This document shows, one piece after another, positions 1 through 5,873 of a DNA stretch of 5,873 nt (position 1 is its first letter; the number at the start of each line of letters is the position of its first letter). This DNA comes from Candidatus Peregrinibacteria bacterium (GTDB taxonomy: Bacteria > Patescibacteria > Gracilibacteria > UM-FILTER-43-11), in assembly GCA_030620215.1 (NCBI GenBank), contig JAUXFE010000045.1:1-5873 (forward strand). Reading direction: 5' to 3'. Position numbers and translations under genes: made by a program. The notes under the pieces are model-generated. The model was not told where the DNA came from and searched no databases. It saw nothing but the letters and a program-made list of their open reading frames with translations.

Positions 1-84
1 ATCAGCTGCTCTAAAAGCTGCGGCATAGCCACCGGGTCCAGAGCCAATTACAACGACTTCAAAATGATTTGTTTTATCGGTCAT
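1..84 (-). CDS. lpdA: Dihydrolipoyl dehydrogenase (E3), N-terminal fragment
   Basis: This is the first 28 codons of a flavoprotein gene that continues past the left edge. The visible protein begins MTDKTNHFEVVVIGSGPGG and goes on YAAAFRAAD. It is a beta strand followed by the GxGxxG dinucleotide-binding turn (G-S-G-P-G-G, residues 14-19) that binds the FAD ADP moiety in the dihydrolipoyl dehydrogenase family. E3 reoxidises the dihydrolipoyl arm of E2 and passes electrons through FAD and a redox disulfide to NAD+ in the cytoplasm. The disulfide motif lies outside the window. The start is supported by an AGGA Shine-Dalgarno at 91-94, six bases before the ATG and overlapping the aceF TAG stop, so translation may be coupled. 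The fold motif alone would fit many FAD oxidoreductases, but its place directly after aceE-aceF makes E3 by far the best reading. Confidence 0.9.
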   Translation of the reverse strand, partial: MTDKTNHFEVVVIGSGPGGYAAAFRAAD

Positions 85-92
85 GATAAATC

Positions 93-1379
93 CTATACTA
101 AATTTGCATCGGATAAATTTTTAATATCCGACAATAATTCGTTTAAATATTTCATAAATCTTGCTGCCATTGCTCCATCAATAACACGATGATCATACGA
201 TAAAGTTAGCGGCAACATCAAGCAACTATCAAAATCGTCACCAATATATACTGGTTCAATTTGTGCTCTCGACACACCCAAGATGGCAACTTCGGGCGGG
301 TTAACAATTGGAGTGAAATAAGTTCCTCCAATTCCACCTAAGCTTGAAATTGTAAAGGTACCGCCTGCTAGCTCATCGAGATTTATTCGTTTATTACGAG
401 CCCTTTGGCTTACGTCTGAAAGCTCATTAGATATATCAAATATATCTTTTTTATCAACATCGCGAATAACGGGAACCGTTAATCCTTCCGGTGTATCTAT
501 CGCAATTCTTATATGATAATACTTTTTTAATATTATTGAGCTTCCATCAGACGAAAGCGAAGAATTAAAATCCGGAAATTGTTTAAGTGCCATTGCAGAC
601 GCTTTCATTAAAAAAGGTAAGATGGTGATTTTTATGTCCTCATTACTTTTAACTTTTTGTAATGAGCGTCTAAATTCGTCTAGCTCTGTGATGTCAACTT
701 TATCAAAATTGGTAACTTGTGGAACTGTTTGCCAAGCGGTAGTCATGCGTTCGCCAGTTATTTTGCGAATTTTATTCAGTGAAAAACGTTCGGTTGGTCC
801 CCAAACACTAAAATCAATTTCAGGCTGGTTCGTGGATTGTAATTTTCCTTGTCCTGAAAGTTGTCTTTTAATATAGTTTCGGACATCCTCTTTTGTGATC
901 CTTGCTTTACTACCCGTTCCTGTAACAAGCTCTAAATTTGCTCCCAGTTCTCTTGCAAAGCGACGTACTGCAGGACTTGCAAATATCGCTTTTTTTGATT
1001 GCTGTGATTTGGTTGGTTGCGTTGCTTCTACAGCGCTTTCAAGTTCTCTTTCTTCTTTAATAACTGCAGGTTTTACTGTCTCTATTTCTTTATTATTCTT
1101 TTCTGCTTTCTCGGCTTCTTTTTCTGTTATGCCTTTACCATCAGAGAGCTCTATCGTAATTAATTTTTGTCCGGGTGTAATTTGTTCACCTGTTTTGATA
1201 AATACTTCCTTAACTGTACCTGAATAATCGGAGGGTATTTCCATTGTTGCTTTTTCAGATTCTAGAACAAAGATTGGATCATCTTTTGATATTGAATCAC
1301 CAACTCTAACCAACACATCGCTAACATCGGCCGTTTCAATTCCTTCGCCAATATTTGGTAATAAAACTTTCTTAATCAT
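93..1379 (-). CDS. aceF: Pyruvate dehydrogenase E2, dihydrolipoamide acetyltransferase
   Basis: This 428-residue protein is the core acetyltransferase of the PDH complex. It moves the acetyl group made by E1 from its lipoyl arm to CoA. Residues 1-78 form one lipoyl domain, with the lipoylated lysine at K43 in ESEKATMEIPS. Residues 80-130 are a linker rich in Glu and Lys. Residues 131-174 form the peripheral subunit-binding domain (ASPAVRRFAREL to ITKEDVRNYI). Residues 195-428 form the catalytic domain, with the CoA-dependent acyltransferase signature DHRVIDG (H397, D401) and the typical GGTFTISSLGGIGGT segment. It has one lipoyl domain where E. coli AceF has three, which accounts for its shorter length; single-domain E2 proteins are common. 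The ATG is preceded by a strong GGGGAG Shine-Dalgarno at 1385-1390. The gene lies 24 bp after the aceE stop and 8 bp before lpdA, in one apparent operon. An E2 for another 2-oxoacid is possible in principle, but the adjacent aceE argues for pyruvate. Confidence 0.96.
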   Translation of the reverse strand: MIKKVLLPNIGEGIETADVSDVLVRVGDSISKDDPIFVLESEKATMEIPSDYSGTVKEVFIKTGEQITPGQKLITIELSDGKGITEKEAEKAEKNNKEIETVKPAVIKEERELESAVEATQPTKSQQSKKAIFASPAVRRFARELGANLELVTGTGSKARITKEDVRNYIKRQLSGQGKLQSTNQPEIDFSVWGPTERFSLNKIRKITGERMTTAWQTVPQVTNFDKVDITELDEFRRSLQKVKSNEDIKITILPFLMKASAMALKQFPDFNSSLSSDGSSIILKKYYHIRIAIDTPEGLTVPVIRDVDKKDIFDISNELSDVSQRARNKRINLDELAGGTFTISSLGGIGGTYFTPIVNPPEVAILGVSRAQIEPVYIGDDFDSCLMLPLTLSYDHRVIDGAMAARFMKYLNELLSDIKNLSDANLV

Positions 1380-1403
1380 TTTTTACTCCCCAAAATTTGT
1401 TTA

Positions 1404-4073
1404 TTATACATTTTTAGGATTAGGTTTTTCAACATCAATTTTATATATCTTTATAGCTTTTTCCACTTCTTCTAGTTGAATCTGTCCCTCTTTTGCAAGA
1501 GTGTTTAGGGCCGCAAGAACAATATAATGTTTATCGATTTCAAAAAATCGTCTTAACTCCTGTCGTGTTTCGCTGCGTCCAAAACCATCGGTGCCAAGCG
1601 CGGTAAAGGAACTGGAGATGAAGGGCGATATTTGCTCGGCGACTAGTTTTACATAATCGGACACTGCCACTACCGAACCTTTTGTATGTTCTAAGCACTT
1701 TGTTACATACGGAACCCTGTATTCCTTCTTGGGATGTAAAATGTTCCATCGACTAACATCTTCGGCGTCTTTACGCAACTCACTGAAGCTGGTGACGCTC
1801 CACACGTCCACATCTAAATTCCAATCTTCTTCCAATATGTCAGCAGCTGATAAAACGTCCTTTAATATTGGACCGCTTTCTAACAATTGAACGCGGGGAA
1901 GTTTTCTAACTTTACCGCTTCTAAATTTATACATCCCTTGTAGTATGCCATCTTCAACATTTTTTGACATTGGCGGTTGTATATAATTTTCATTGTATAA
2001 TGTTAAATAGATCATTAGAGGGTCCTGATCTGTATACATTTTTTCTAAACTATCTTGAATAATCACTGCCATTTCATAAGCAAATGCTGGATCATATGCT
2101 TTTACATTTGGTATAACTGACATCGCCAAATGACTGTGGCCATCTTGGTGCTGCAATCCCTCGCCTGCCAATGTCGTTCGACCTGCGGTTGCTCCCAACA
2201 AAAAGCCTTTTGTACGCATATCTGACGCTGCCCATAAAAAATCGCCTATACGTTGGTATCCAAACATAGAATAATATATATAAAACGGAATCGTATTCAC
2301 GCTGTGTGTACTATATGACATGCCGGACGCAATAAATGAGGCAATTGCGCCCGCCTCATTTATTCCCTCCTCAAGTATTTGGCCGTCTTTGGCTTCTTTA
2401 TAATATAAAAATTGATCGGAATCTACCGGGTCATAATTCTGTCCGCTATGTGCATATATGCCAAGTTGTCGGAAAAGTGGGTCTATTCCAAATGTTCTAC
2501 CTTCGTCTGGAATAATTGGCACTACACTCCTTCCAATTTTTTTATCATGCGTTAAAAGTGTTAACAACCTAACAAAAGCCATCGTTGTAGAAATTTCCCG
2601 GTCTCCAGAACCACTTGTTATCTCTTGAAATGTTTTTAATTCAGGTACTGTTATTGAAGAGGCTTTTTCTGTCCTTGTTGGTACAAATCCACCTAATGCC
2701 TTTCTTTTTTCAAGAAGATATTGTATTTCTTCGCTATCCTTGTCAGGTTTATAAAATGGTGCATTAATACATTCCTTGTCTGTTAATGGAATGTCAAACC
2801 TTGATCTAAAATATAATAATTCTTCTTCGTTTAACTTTTTTTGTTGGTGTGTAACATTTCTTCCTTCACCTGCTTCGCCCATGCCATAGCCCTTAATAGT
2901 TCTGGCTAGAATTACTGTTGGTTGTCCTTTGTGATTTACAGCATTATTATAGGCAGCAAATATCTTTGCAGGATCGTGTCCACCAACTTTTAATTTCCAT
3001 AATTCGTCATCAGTAAGATGCTCAACCATTTTTTTCAACTCAGGTGATTTCCCCCAGAAATACTCTCGAATATATGAACCGCCCTCAACAACGTATTTTA
3101 ATTGATCTCCATCAATAATTTCTTCCATTCTTTGGGCTAGAATTCCTTTGCTATCTGCTTCTAATAAAGGATCCCAATCAGACCCCCAAACAACTTTTAT
3201 CACATTCCAGCCTGCTCCGCGGAACACCCCTTCTAGCTCTTGTATTATTTTGCTATTTCCTCTTACCGGCCCATCCAATCTCTGAAGATTGCAATTAATT
3301 ACATACACTAGATTGTCGAGCCTCTCTCTGCTCGCAAGCGATATTGCTCCCCGCGCTTCCGGCTCGTCCATTTCCCCGTCACCTAGAAATGCCCACACCT
3401 TTCGACCTGTATCTTCTATCAGATTGCGATCAATAAGATAATTCATGAACCTTGCTTGGTAAATAGCCATTAATGGCCCCAGTCCCATTGAAACCGTAGC
3501 AAATTGCCAATAGTCTGGCATAAGCCAGGGGTGTGGGTAGGACGACAATCCCCCGCCGTCGGCAAGTTCACGTCTAAAGTTAATTAATTTTTTCTTTGAA
3601 AGTCGACCTTCTAAAAACGATCTTGCATAAACACCAGGAACTGAATGCCCTTGAAAAAATATTAAATCACCACCACTTTTGTGCTCCTGCCCACGGAAAA
3701 AATGATTAAACCCGACTTCGTATAATGTAGCTGCTGAGGAATAAGAAGATATATGACCTCCAATCCCAGGACTTTCTTTGTTTGCCCTTACAACCATCGC
3801 CATTGCGTTCCATCTTATTAAAGATTTTATCCGCCTTTCAATTTTGCGATCTCCACCAAATTTAGCTTGTTGTGAAACAGGAATTGTATTTAAATATGCC
3901 GTTGTTTGTTTATACGGAATTTTCGCTCCGTTTCGACGTGCGAAATCCATCATTTTTTCAACTAAAAAATGTGCTCTTTCCGGACCCTGGTTTTCTATAA
4001 CGGCTCTAAGAGACTCTGTCCACTCTTGAGTTTCTTGTATGTCTATATCAATATTTTTCCTATTGTTGTCCAT
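1404..4073 (-). CDS. aceE: Pyruvate dehydrogenase E1 component, homodimeric type
   Basis: This 889-residue protein is about the length of E. coli AceE (887). It is the thiamine-diphosphate enzyme that decarboxylates pyruvate and reductively acetylates the lipoyl arm of E2. The ThDP/Mg motif starts at G231-D-G-E-M-D-E and ends at N260/N262 in INCNLQRLDGP. Residues matching E. coli active-site positions, at a constant offset of one or two, are H107 (GGHISSYSSA), H143 (QGHSVPG), H409 (NVTHQ, in the mobile inner loop), E573 (GINEAGA, the glutamate that activates ThDP) and H642 (GLQHQDGHSH). The N-terminal 50 or so residues correspond to the region that docks on E2 in E. coli. The protein looks complete and active. 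The gene ends in tandem stops (TAATAA, 1401-1406). The ATG at 4073 is the only sensible start, since the next Met is residue 41, although its Shine-Dalgarno is unusually close. It has its own likely promoter and leads the aceE-aceF-lpdA operon. Confidence 0.97.
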   Translation of the reverse strand: MDNNRKNIDIDIQETQEWTESLRAVIENQGPERAHFLVEKMMDFARRNGAKIPYKQTTAYLNTIPVSQQAKFGGDRKIERRIKSLIRWNAMAMVVRANKESPGIGGHISSYSSAATLYEVGFNHFFRGQEHKSGGDLIFFQGHSVPGVYARSFLEGRLSKKKLINFRRELADGGGLSSYPHPWLMPDYWQFATVSMGLGPLMAIYQARFMNYLIDRNLIEDTGRKVWAFLGDGEMDEPEARGAISLASRERLDNLVYVINCNLQRLDGPVRGNSKIIQELEGVFRGAGWNVIKVVWGSDWDPLLEADSKGILAQRMEEIIDGDQLKYVVEGGSYIREYFWGKSPELKKMVEHLTDDELWKLKVGGHDPAKIFAAYNNAVNHKGQPTVILARTIKGYGMGEAGEGRNVTHQQKKLNEEELLYFRSRFDIPLTDKECINAPFYKPDKDSEEIQYLLEKRKALGGFVPTRTEKASSITVPELKTFQEITSGSGDREISTTMAFVRLLTLLTHDKKIGRSVVPIIPDEGRTFGIDPLFRQLGIYAHSGQNYDPVDSDQFLYYKEAKDGQILEEGINEAGAIASFIASGMSYSTHSVNTIPFYIYYSMFGYQRIGDFLWAASDMRTKGFLLGATAGRTTLAGEGLQHQDGHSHLAMSVIPNVKAYDPAFAYEMAVIIQDSLEKMYTDQDPLMIYLTLYNENYIQPPMSKNVEDGILQGMYKFRSGKVRKLPRVQLLESGPILKDVLSAADILEEDWNLDVDVWSVTSFSELRKDAEDVSRWNILHPKKEYRVPYVTKCLEHTKGSVVAVSDYVKLVAEQISPFISSSFTALGTDGFGRSETRQELRRFFEIDKHYIVLAALNTLAKEGQIQLEEVEKAIKIYKIDVEKPNPKNV

Positions 4074-4079
4074 TTCCTT
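4074..4079 (-). promoter_or_regulatory. aceE ribosome binding site, very short spacer
   Basis: On the minus strand the sequence before the start reads GAGAAGGAAATG. AAGGA (4075-4079) is followed by one A and then the ATG, well short of the usual 5-9 base spacing. The frame is open upstream only to a stop at 4125-4127 and holds no ATG, GTG or TTG, so no better start is available there. The site is therefore probably real but perhaps inefficient. Confidence 0.6.
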
Positions 4080-4114
4080 CTCAATATTGTAAAAGCAACT
4101 ATTTAAGTAACCTA

Positions 4115-4128
4115 CTAATTCAAATTAG
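4115..4128. repeat. 14-bp palindrome in the aceE leader, related to the upstream palindrome
   Basis: CTAATTCAAATTAG has two perfect 6-bp arms around a 2-bp centre. It shares CTAAT/ATTAG half-sites with the palindrome at 4164-4179, with the half-sites 4 bp apart here and 2 bp apart there. The centres are 50 bp apart. AAATTAGC occurs at 4122-4129 and again at 4134-4141, a 12-bp period. It could be a second binding site for the same regulator downstream of the start site, or chance in AT-rich DNA. Confidence 0.3.
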
Positions 4129-4144
4129 CTTTAAAATTAGCGCA

Positions 4145-4173
4145 ATTATAGTTGAAAGGAAATAACTAATGAA
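4145..4173 (-). promoter_or_regulatory. Putative sigma-70 promoter for aceE-aceF-lpdA
   Basis: Read on the minus strand there is a perfect TATAAT -10 hexamer (4145-4150). Seventeen bases upstream lies a weak -35 candidate, TTCATT (4168-4173), which matches TTGACA at three of six positions. Transcription would start near 4138, leaving an untranslated leader of about 65 bases before aceE. The good -10, weak -35 and a palindrome over the -35 would suit a promoter that is repressed or needs an activator. AT-rich intergenic DNA gives chance TATAAT matches, so this is an inference. Confidence 0.45.
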
Positions 4174-4179
4174 TTAGTT
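4164..4179. promoter_or_regulatory. 16-bp palindrome over the putative aceE -35 box, possible operator
   Basis: AACTAATGAATTAGTT consists of two perfect 7-bp arms around a 2-bp centre. It covers the whole candidate -35 hexamer, so a dimeric regulator bound here would block or contact RNA polymerase. It does not match the E. coli PdhR operator as I remember it (ATTGGT-N3-ACCAAT), and no regulator gene is visible in the window. An RNA hairpin would be AT-only with a tiny loop and no following U-run, so a DNA-binding role fits better than a terminator. Confidence 0.4.
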
Positions 4180-4219
4180 GTCCGACGACCGACGATACTG
4201 GAAAACTTAATTTTAAAAA

Positions 4220-5218
4220 TTATTTTGTGTTTTGATATTCTCTGAGTGTTTTAATATAATTTGCTCTCATGAATGCGCCCGGATCTTTCACGTTTTTCAT
4301 GCTCATACATCCACGCATTTGATCTAAGCTTTCATATTCATGTTCTTCCATCCACTGAATGAGTTCTTGCTTTAGTTTCGTTATATGTTCGGGACCATAT
4401 TTCAAAAGCGCAGAAGTCATAAATGTAACATCTGCACCGGCCATTGTTAACTTAAGAACATCTTGTACTGTGTGTACACCACTTGTGGCGCCCAATGACA
4501 TCTGCAGTTGATTCCGCAAAACGGCTATCCATCTTAGCGGTAGACGTATTTCGTCGGAGTCACTTAAAGAAAGGGCAGGCTCAACTTCTAGCTTCTCAAG
4601 ATTTATATCCGGTTGATAAAACCGATTGAATAAAATAAGTGCGTCTGCTCCAACATCTTCTATTCTTTTTGCAAAAGAGGGAAGGGCGCTGAACGCGTAT
4701 CCAATTTTCATAGCTACCGGTATCAAAATATTTTCTTTTACTGCTTTTAAAATATCGATATAAATATTCTTAACCTCGGTTCCGGATTGGTTTGGTTCTG
4801 TCGGCAAATAATATACATTTAATTCTAAAGCATCGGCTCCAGCATTCTCCATGAGCTTGGCTTTCTCAATCCATCCGCCTTGCGATATTCCGTTCAGGCT
4901 CGCAATTACGGGGATATTCAAGCTTTCCTTTAGTCTACGTATTTGCCCCAGATACTCATCGGGTCCTGTAGAAAAATCGTAATGGTCAGGAAAATATGAA
5001 AGGGATTCAGAAAAACTTTCCCCTCCGTGCGACAAATAATGATCAAGCTCTGCGTCTTCGTGTTCTATTTCTTCCTCAAAGAGTGAATACATTACCAGCG
5101 CCGGAGCACCTGCATCTTCTAATTGTTTGGCACTATCTATTTCGCGCGACAAGGGAGATGCGGATGGGATCAACGGATTGTCTAGTTTAAATCCTAAATA
5201 ATTTGTTTTAAGGCTCAT
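4220..5218 (-). CDS. Dihydroorotate dehydrogenase-like FMN flavoprotein
   Basis: This 332-residue protein is a TIM-barrel member of the dihydroorotate dehydrogenase-like group. It opens MSLKTNYLGFKLDNPLIPSA, the usual start of the barrel. It continues with a LELN strand (131-134), a conserved flavin lysine K171 in AMKIGY, N198 in ILFNRF, and a C-terminal phosphate-binding part (SGVHTVQDVLKLTMAGAD, 246-263). From N134 to K171 is 37 residues, the same spacing as N127 to K164 in Lactococcus class 1A enzyme, so the alignment is secure. At the catalytic Cys position, however, there is Y137 (N-V-Y-Y-L-P instead of N-x-S-C-P-N). I therefore doubt that it makes orotate; its substrate is unknown. It starts 11 bp after nifJ, so it is probably cotranscribed and may act with that enzyme. 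An ATG at 5281 would add 21 residues that overlap nifJ and lack family similarity; the ATG at 5218 has a good Shine-Dalgarno. Confidence 0.9.
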   Translation of the reverse strand: MSLKTNYLGFKLDNPLIPSASPLSREIDSAKQLEDAGAPALVMYSLFEEEIEHEDAELDHYLSHGGESFSESLSYFPDHYDFSTGPDEYLGQIRRLKESLNIPVIASLNGISQGGWIEKAKLMENAGADALELNVYYLPTEPNQSGTEVKNIYIDILKAVKENILIPVAMKIGYAFSALPSFAKRIEDVGADALILFNRFYQPDINLEKLEVEPALSLSDSDEIRLPLRWIAVLRNQLQMSLGATSGVHTVQDVLKLTMAGADVTFMTSALLKYGPEHITKLKQELIQWMEEHEYESLDQMRGCMSMKNVKDPGAFMRANYIKTLREYQNTK

Positions 5219-5231
5219 TATCTTTTTCCTT
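5219..5231 (-). promoter_or_regulatory. Ribosome binding site that decides the flavoprotein start, overlapping the nifJ stop
   Basis: The minus strand reads TAAGGAAAAAGATAATG. The AAGGA (5227-5231) shares two bases with the nifJ TAA stop and lies 8 bases before the ATG at 5218. This spacing is normal and supports the shorter start over the in-frame ATG at 5281. The overlap suggests translational coupling with nifJ. Confidence 0.7.
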
Positions 5232-5873
5232 ATACCTTTTTTTGAGTAGTTGGTTTTGCCATTTCCTGATACTTCTGCCATCTATGTTTAATCTGTTCTT
5301 CTGCAGCGCCTAGCAAGGTTTTTGCTCTTTCCGGCATACTCTTGGTTAGCATTTTATACCGCGTTTCTTTATAAATATAGTCTGCGAGAGGAATAGACGG
5401 GGCTTTAGAGTCAATTTGCAACGGATTTTTATCTTCATTTTCTCTTCGTGGATCATACCTATACAATATCCAGTGCCCACTATTTACTGCTGCTTTTTGT
5501 TGATCGAGTCCATATTGCATATTGATACCGTGCGCTATGCAATGACTATATGCAATAATCATTGATGGGCCATCATAAGATTCCGCTTCTTGGAATGCCT
5601 TGGCGGTTTGTTGATCGGTAGCGCCCATCGCTATTTGCGCGACATACACATTTCCGTAATTCATCGCCATCATTCCAAGGTCCTTTTTACCGGTTGGTTT
5701 GCCAGCAGCAGCAAATTTTGCAACCGCTCCGAGTGGAGTTGCTTTTGAGGCTTGTCCTCCCGTATTTGAATAAACCTCGGTATCTAATACTAAGATATTA
5801 ACATTTCTTCCCGACGCAAATACGTGGTCAAGTCCGCCGTAACCAATATCATATGCCCAGCCATCACCACCCA
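5230..5873 (-). CDS. nifJ: Pyruvate:ferredoxin (flavodoxin) oxidoreductase, C-terminal fragment
   Basis: The last 213 codons are visible; the gene runs past the right edge. The enzyme oxidatively decarboxylates pyruvate to acetyl-CoA and CO2 in the cytoplasm and passes electrons through iron-sulfur clusters to ferredoxin or flavodoxin. The fragment opens with the ThDP-binding GGDGWAYDIGYGGLDHV, followed by DTEVYSNTGGQASKATP and GKKDLGMM. Against the Desulfovibrio africanus enzyme the spacing matches exactly: D3, T31 and V33 correspond to Mg ligands D963, T991 and V993; N36 to N996; and C111 (HCIAHGI) to C1071, a ligand of the cluster nearest ThDP. The protein ends about 102 residues after that Cys, so it appears to lack the C-terminal extension of the Desulfovibrio enzyme. 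The ferredoxin-like cluster domain is upstream of the window. Internal ATGs (5673 and nearby) are within the conserved domain and are not starts. Substrate specificity for pyruvate is inferred from family and neighbours. Confidence 0.95.
   Translation of the reverse strand, partial: GGDGWAYDIGYGGLDHVFASGRNVNILVLDTEVYSNTGGQASKATPLGAVAKFAAAGKPTGKKDLGMMAMNYGNVYVAQIAMGATDQQTAKAFQEAESYDGPSMIIAYSHCIAHGINMQYGLDQQKAAVNSGHWILYRYDPRRENEDKNPLQIDSKAPSIPLADYIYKETRYKMLTKSMPERAKTLLGAAEEQIKHRWQKYQEMAKPTTQKKV

Noticed and set aside
622..1227. Plus-strand open frames of 84 and 110 codons inside aceF
   Set aside because: They lie antisense to a clearly conserved E2 gene, have no recognisable domain and no supporting context; they are shadows.
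1540..1749. Minus-strand open frame of 69 codons in another frame of aceE
   Set aside because: It overlaps conserved E1 coding sequence completely and has no features of its own.
3778..4029. Plus-strand open frame of 83 codons inside aceE
   Set aside because: It is antisense to the conserved N-terminal region of E1 and shows no family features.
4164..4179. PdhR-type operator
   Set aside because: The arms AACTAAT/ATTAGTT do not match the ATTGGT/ACCAAT half-sites of the E. coli regulator, so naming PdhR would be unsupported.
4074..4219. Rho-independent terminator after the flavoprotein gene
   Set aside because: I found no GC-rich stem followed by a U-run on the minus strand. The palindromes present are AT-only with loops too small for a stable hairpin, so read-through into aceE remains possible.
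4996..5190. Plus-strand open frame of 64 codons inside the flavoprotein gene
   Set aside because: It is antisense to a conserved TIM-barrel protein and is best explained as a shadow.
5219..5281. Longer start for the flavoprotein (21 extra residues from the ATG at 5281)
   Set aside because: The extension overlaps nifJ by 52 bases and does not resemble the family N-terminus, while the ATG at 5218 has a well-spaced Shine-Dalgarno.

Overview
The window is a compact, AT-rich block of central-carbon metabolism genes, all on the minus strand, so transcription runs from high to low coordinates. In that order it holds: the 3' end of a pyruvate:ferredoxin (flavodoxin) oxidoreductase gene (nifJ/por type, cut by the right edge); a dihydroorotate-dehydrogenase-like flavoprotein gene; a 146-bp intergenic region with a likely promoter; and the three genes of a pyruvate dehydrogenase complex, aceE (E1), aceF (E2) and lpdA (E3, cut by the left edge after 28 codons). 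All frames are intact. There is no sign of RNA genes, insertion sequences, CRISPR arrays or other mobile DNA.

The genes fall into two transcriptional blocks. nifJ and the dihydroorotate-dehydrogenase-like gene are 11 bp apart, and the Shine-Dalgarno of the second overlaps the stop codon of the first. aceE, aceF and lpdA are separated by 24 and 8 bp, again with a stop/Shine-Dalgarno overlap before lpdA. The gap between the blocks carries a perfect TATAAT -10 box facing aceE and two AT-rich palindromes built on CTAAT/ATTAG half-sites. One covers the putative -35 region, which suggests regulated expression of the PDH operon separate from the upstream pair.

Functionally, both blocks convert pyruvate to acetyl-CoA and CO2, but they use different electron acceptors: ferredoxin or flavodoxin for the NifJ enzyme, and NAD+ for the PDH complex. 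Having both adjacent suggests an organism that changes redox regime (facultative or microaerobic) or needs low-potential electrons as well as NADH. The homodimeric-type E1 of about 890 residues, its matching E2, and the absence of E1 alpha/beta genes resemble the arrangement in gamma- and betaproteobacteria. The nifJ plus dihydroorotate-dehydrogenase-like pair is, from general knowledge, also seen in other phyla, including anaerobes and cyanobacteria. The sequence supports a bacterium with an AT-rich genome; I cannot place it more precisely.

Nothing here is clearly a new biological system. The points most worth a second look are the dihydroorotate-dehydrogenase-like protein, which lacks the catalytic Cys/Ser and part of the substrate-binding loop of true dihydroorotate dehydrogenases yet sits between two pyruvate-oxidising enzymes, and the palindromes around the aceE promoter.
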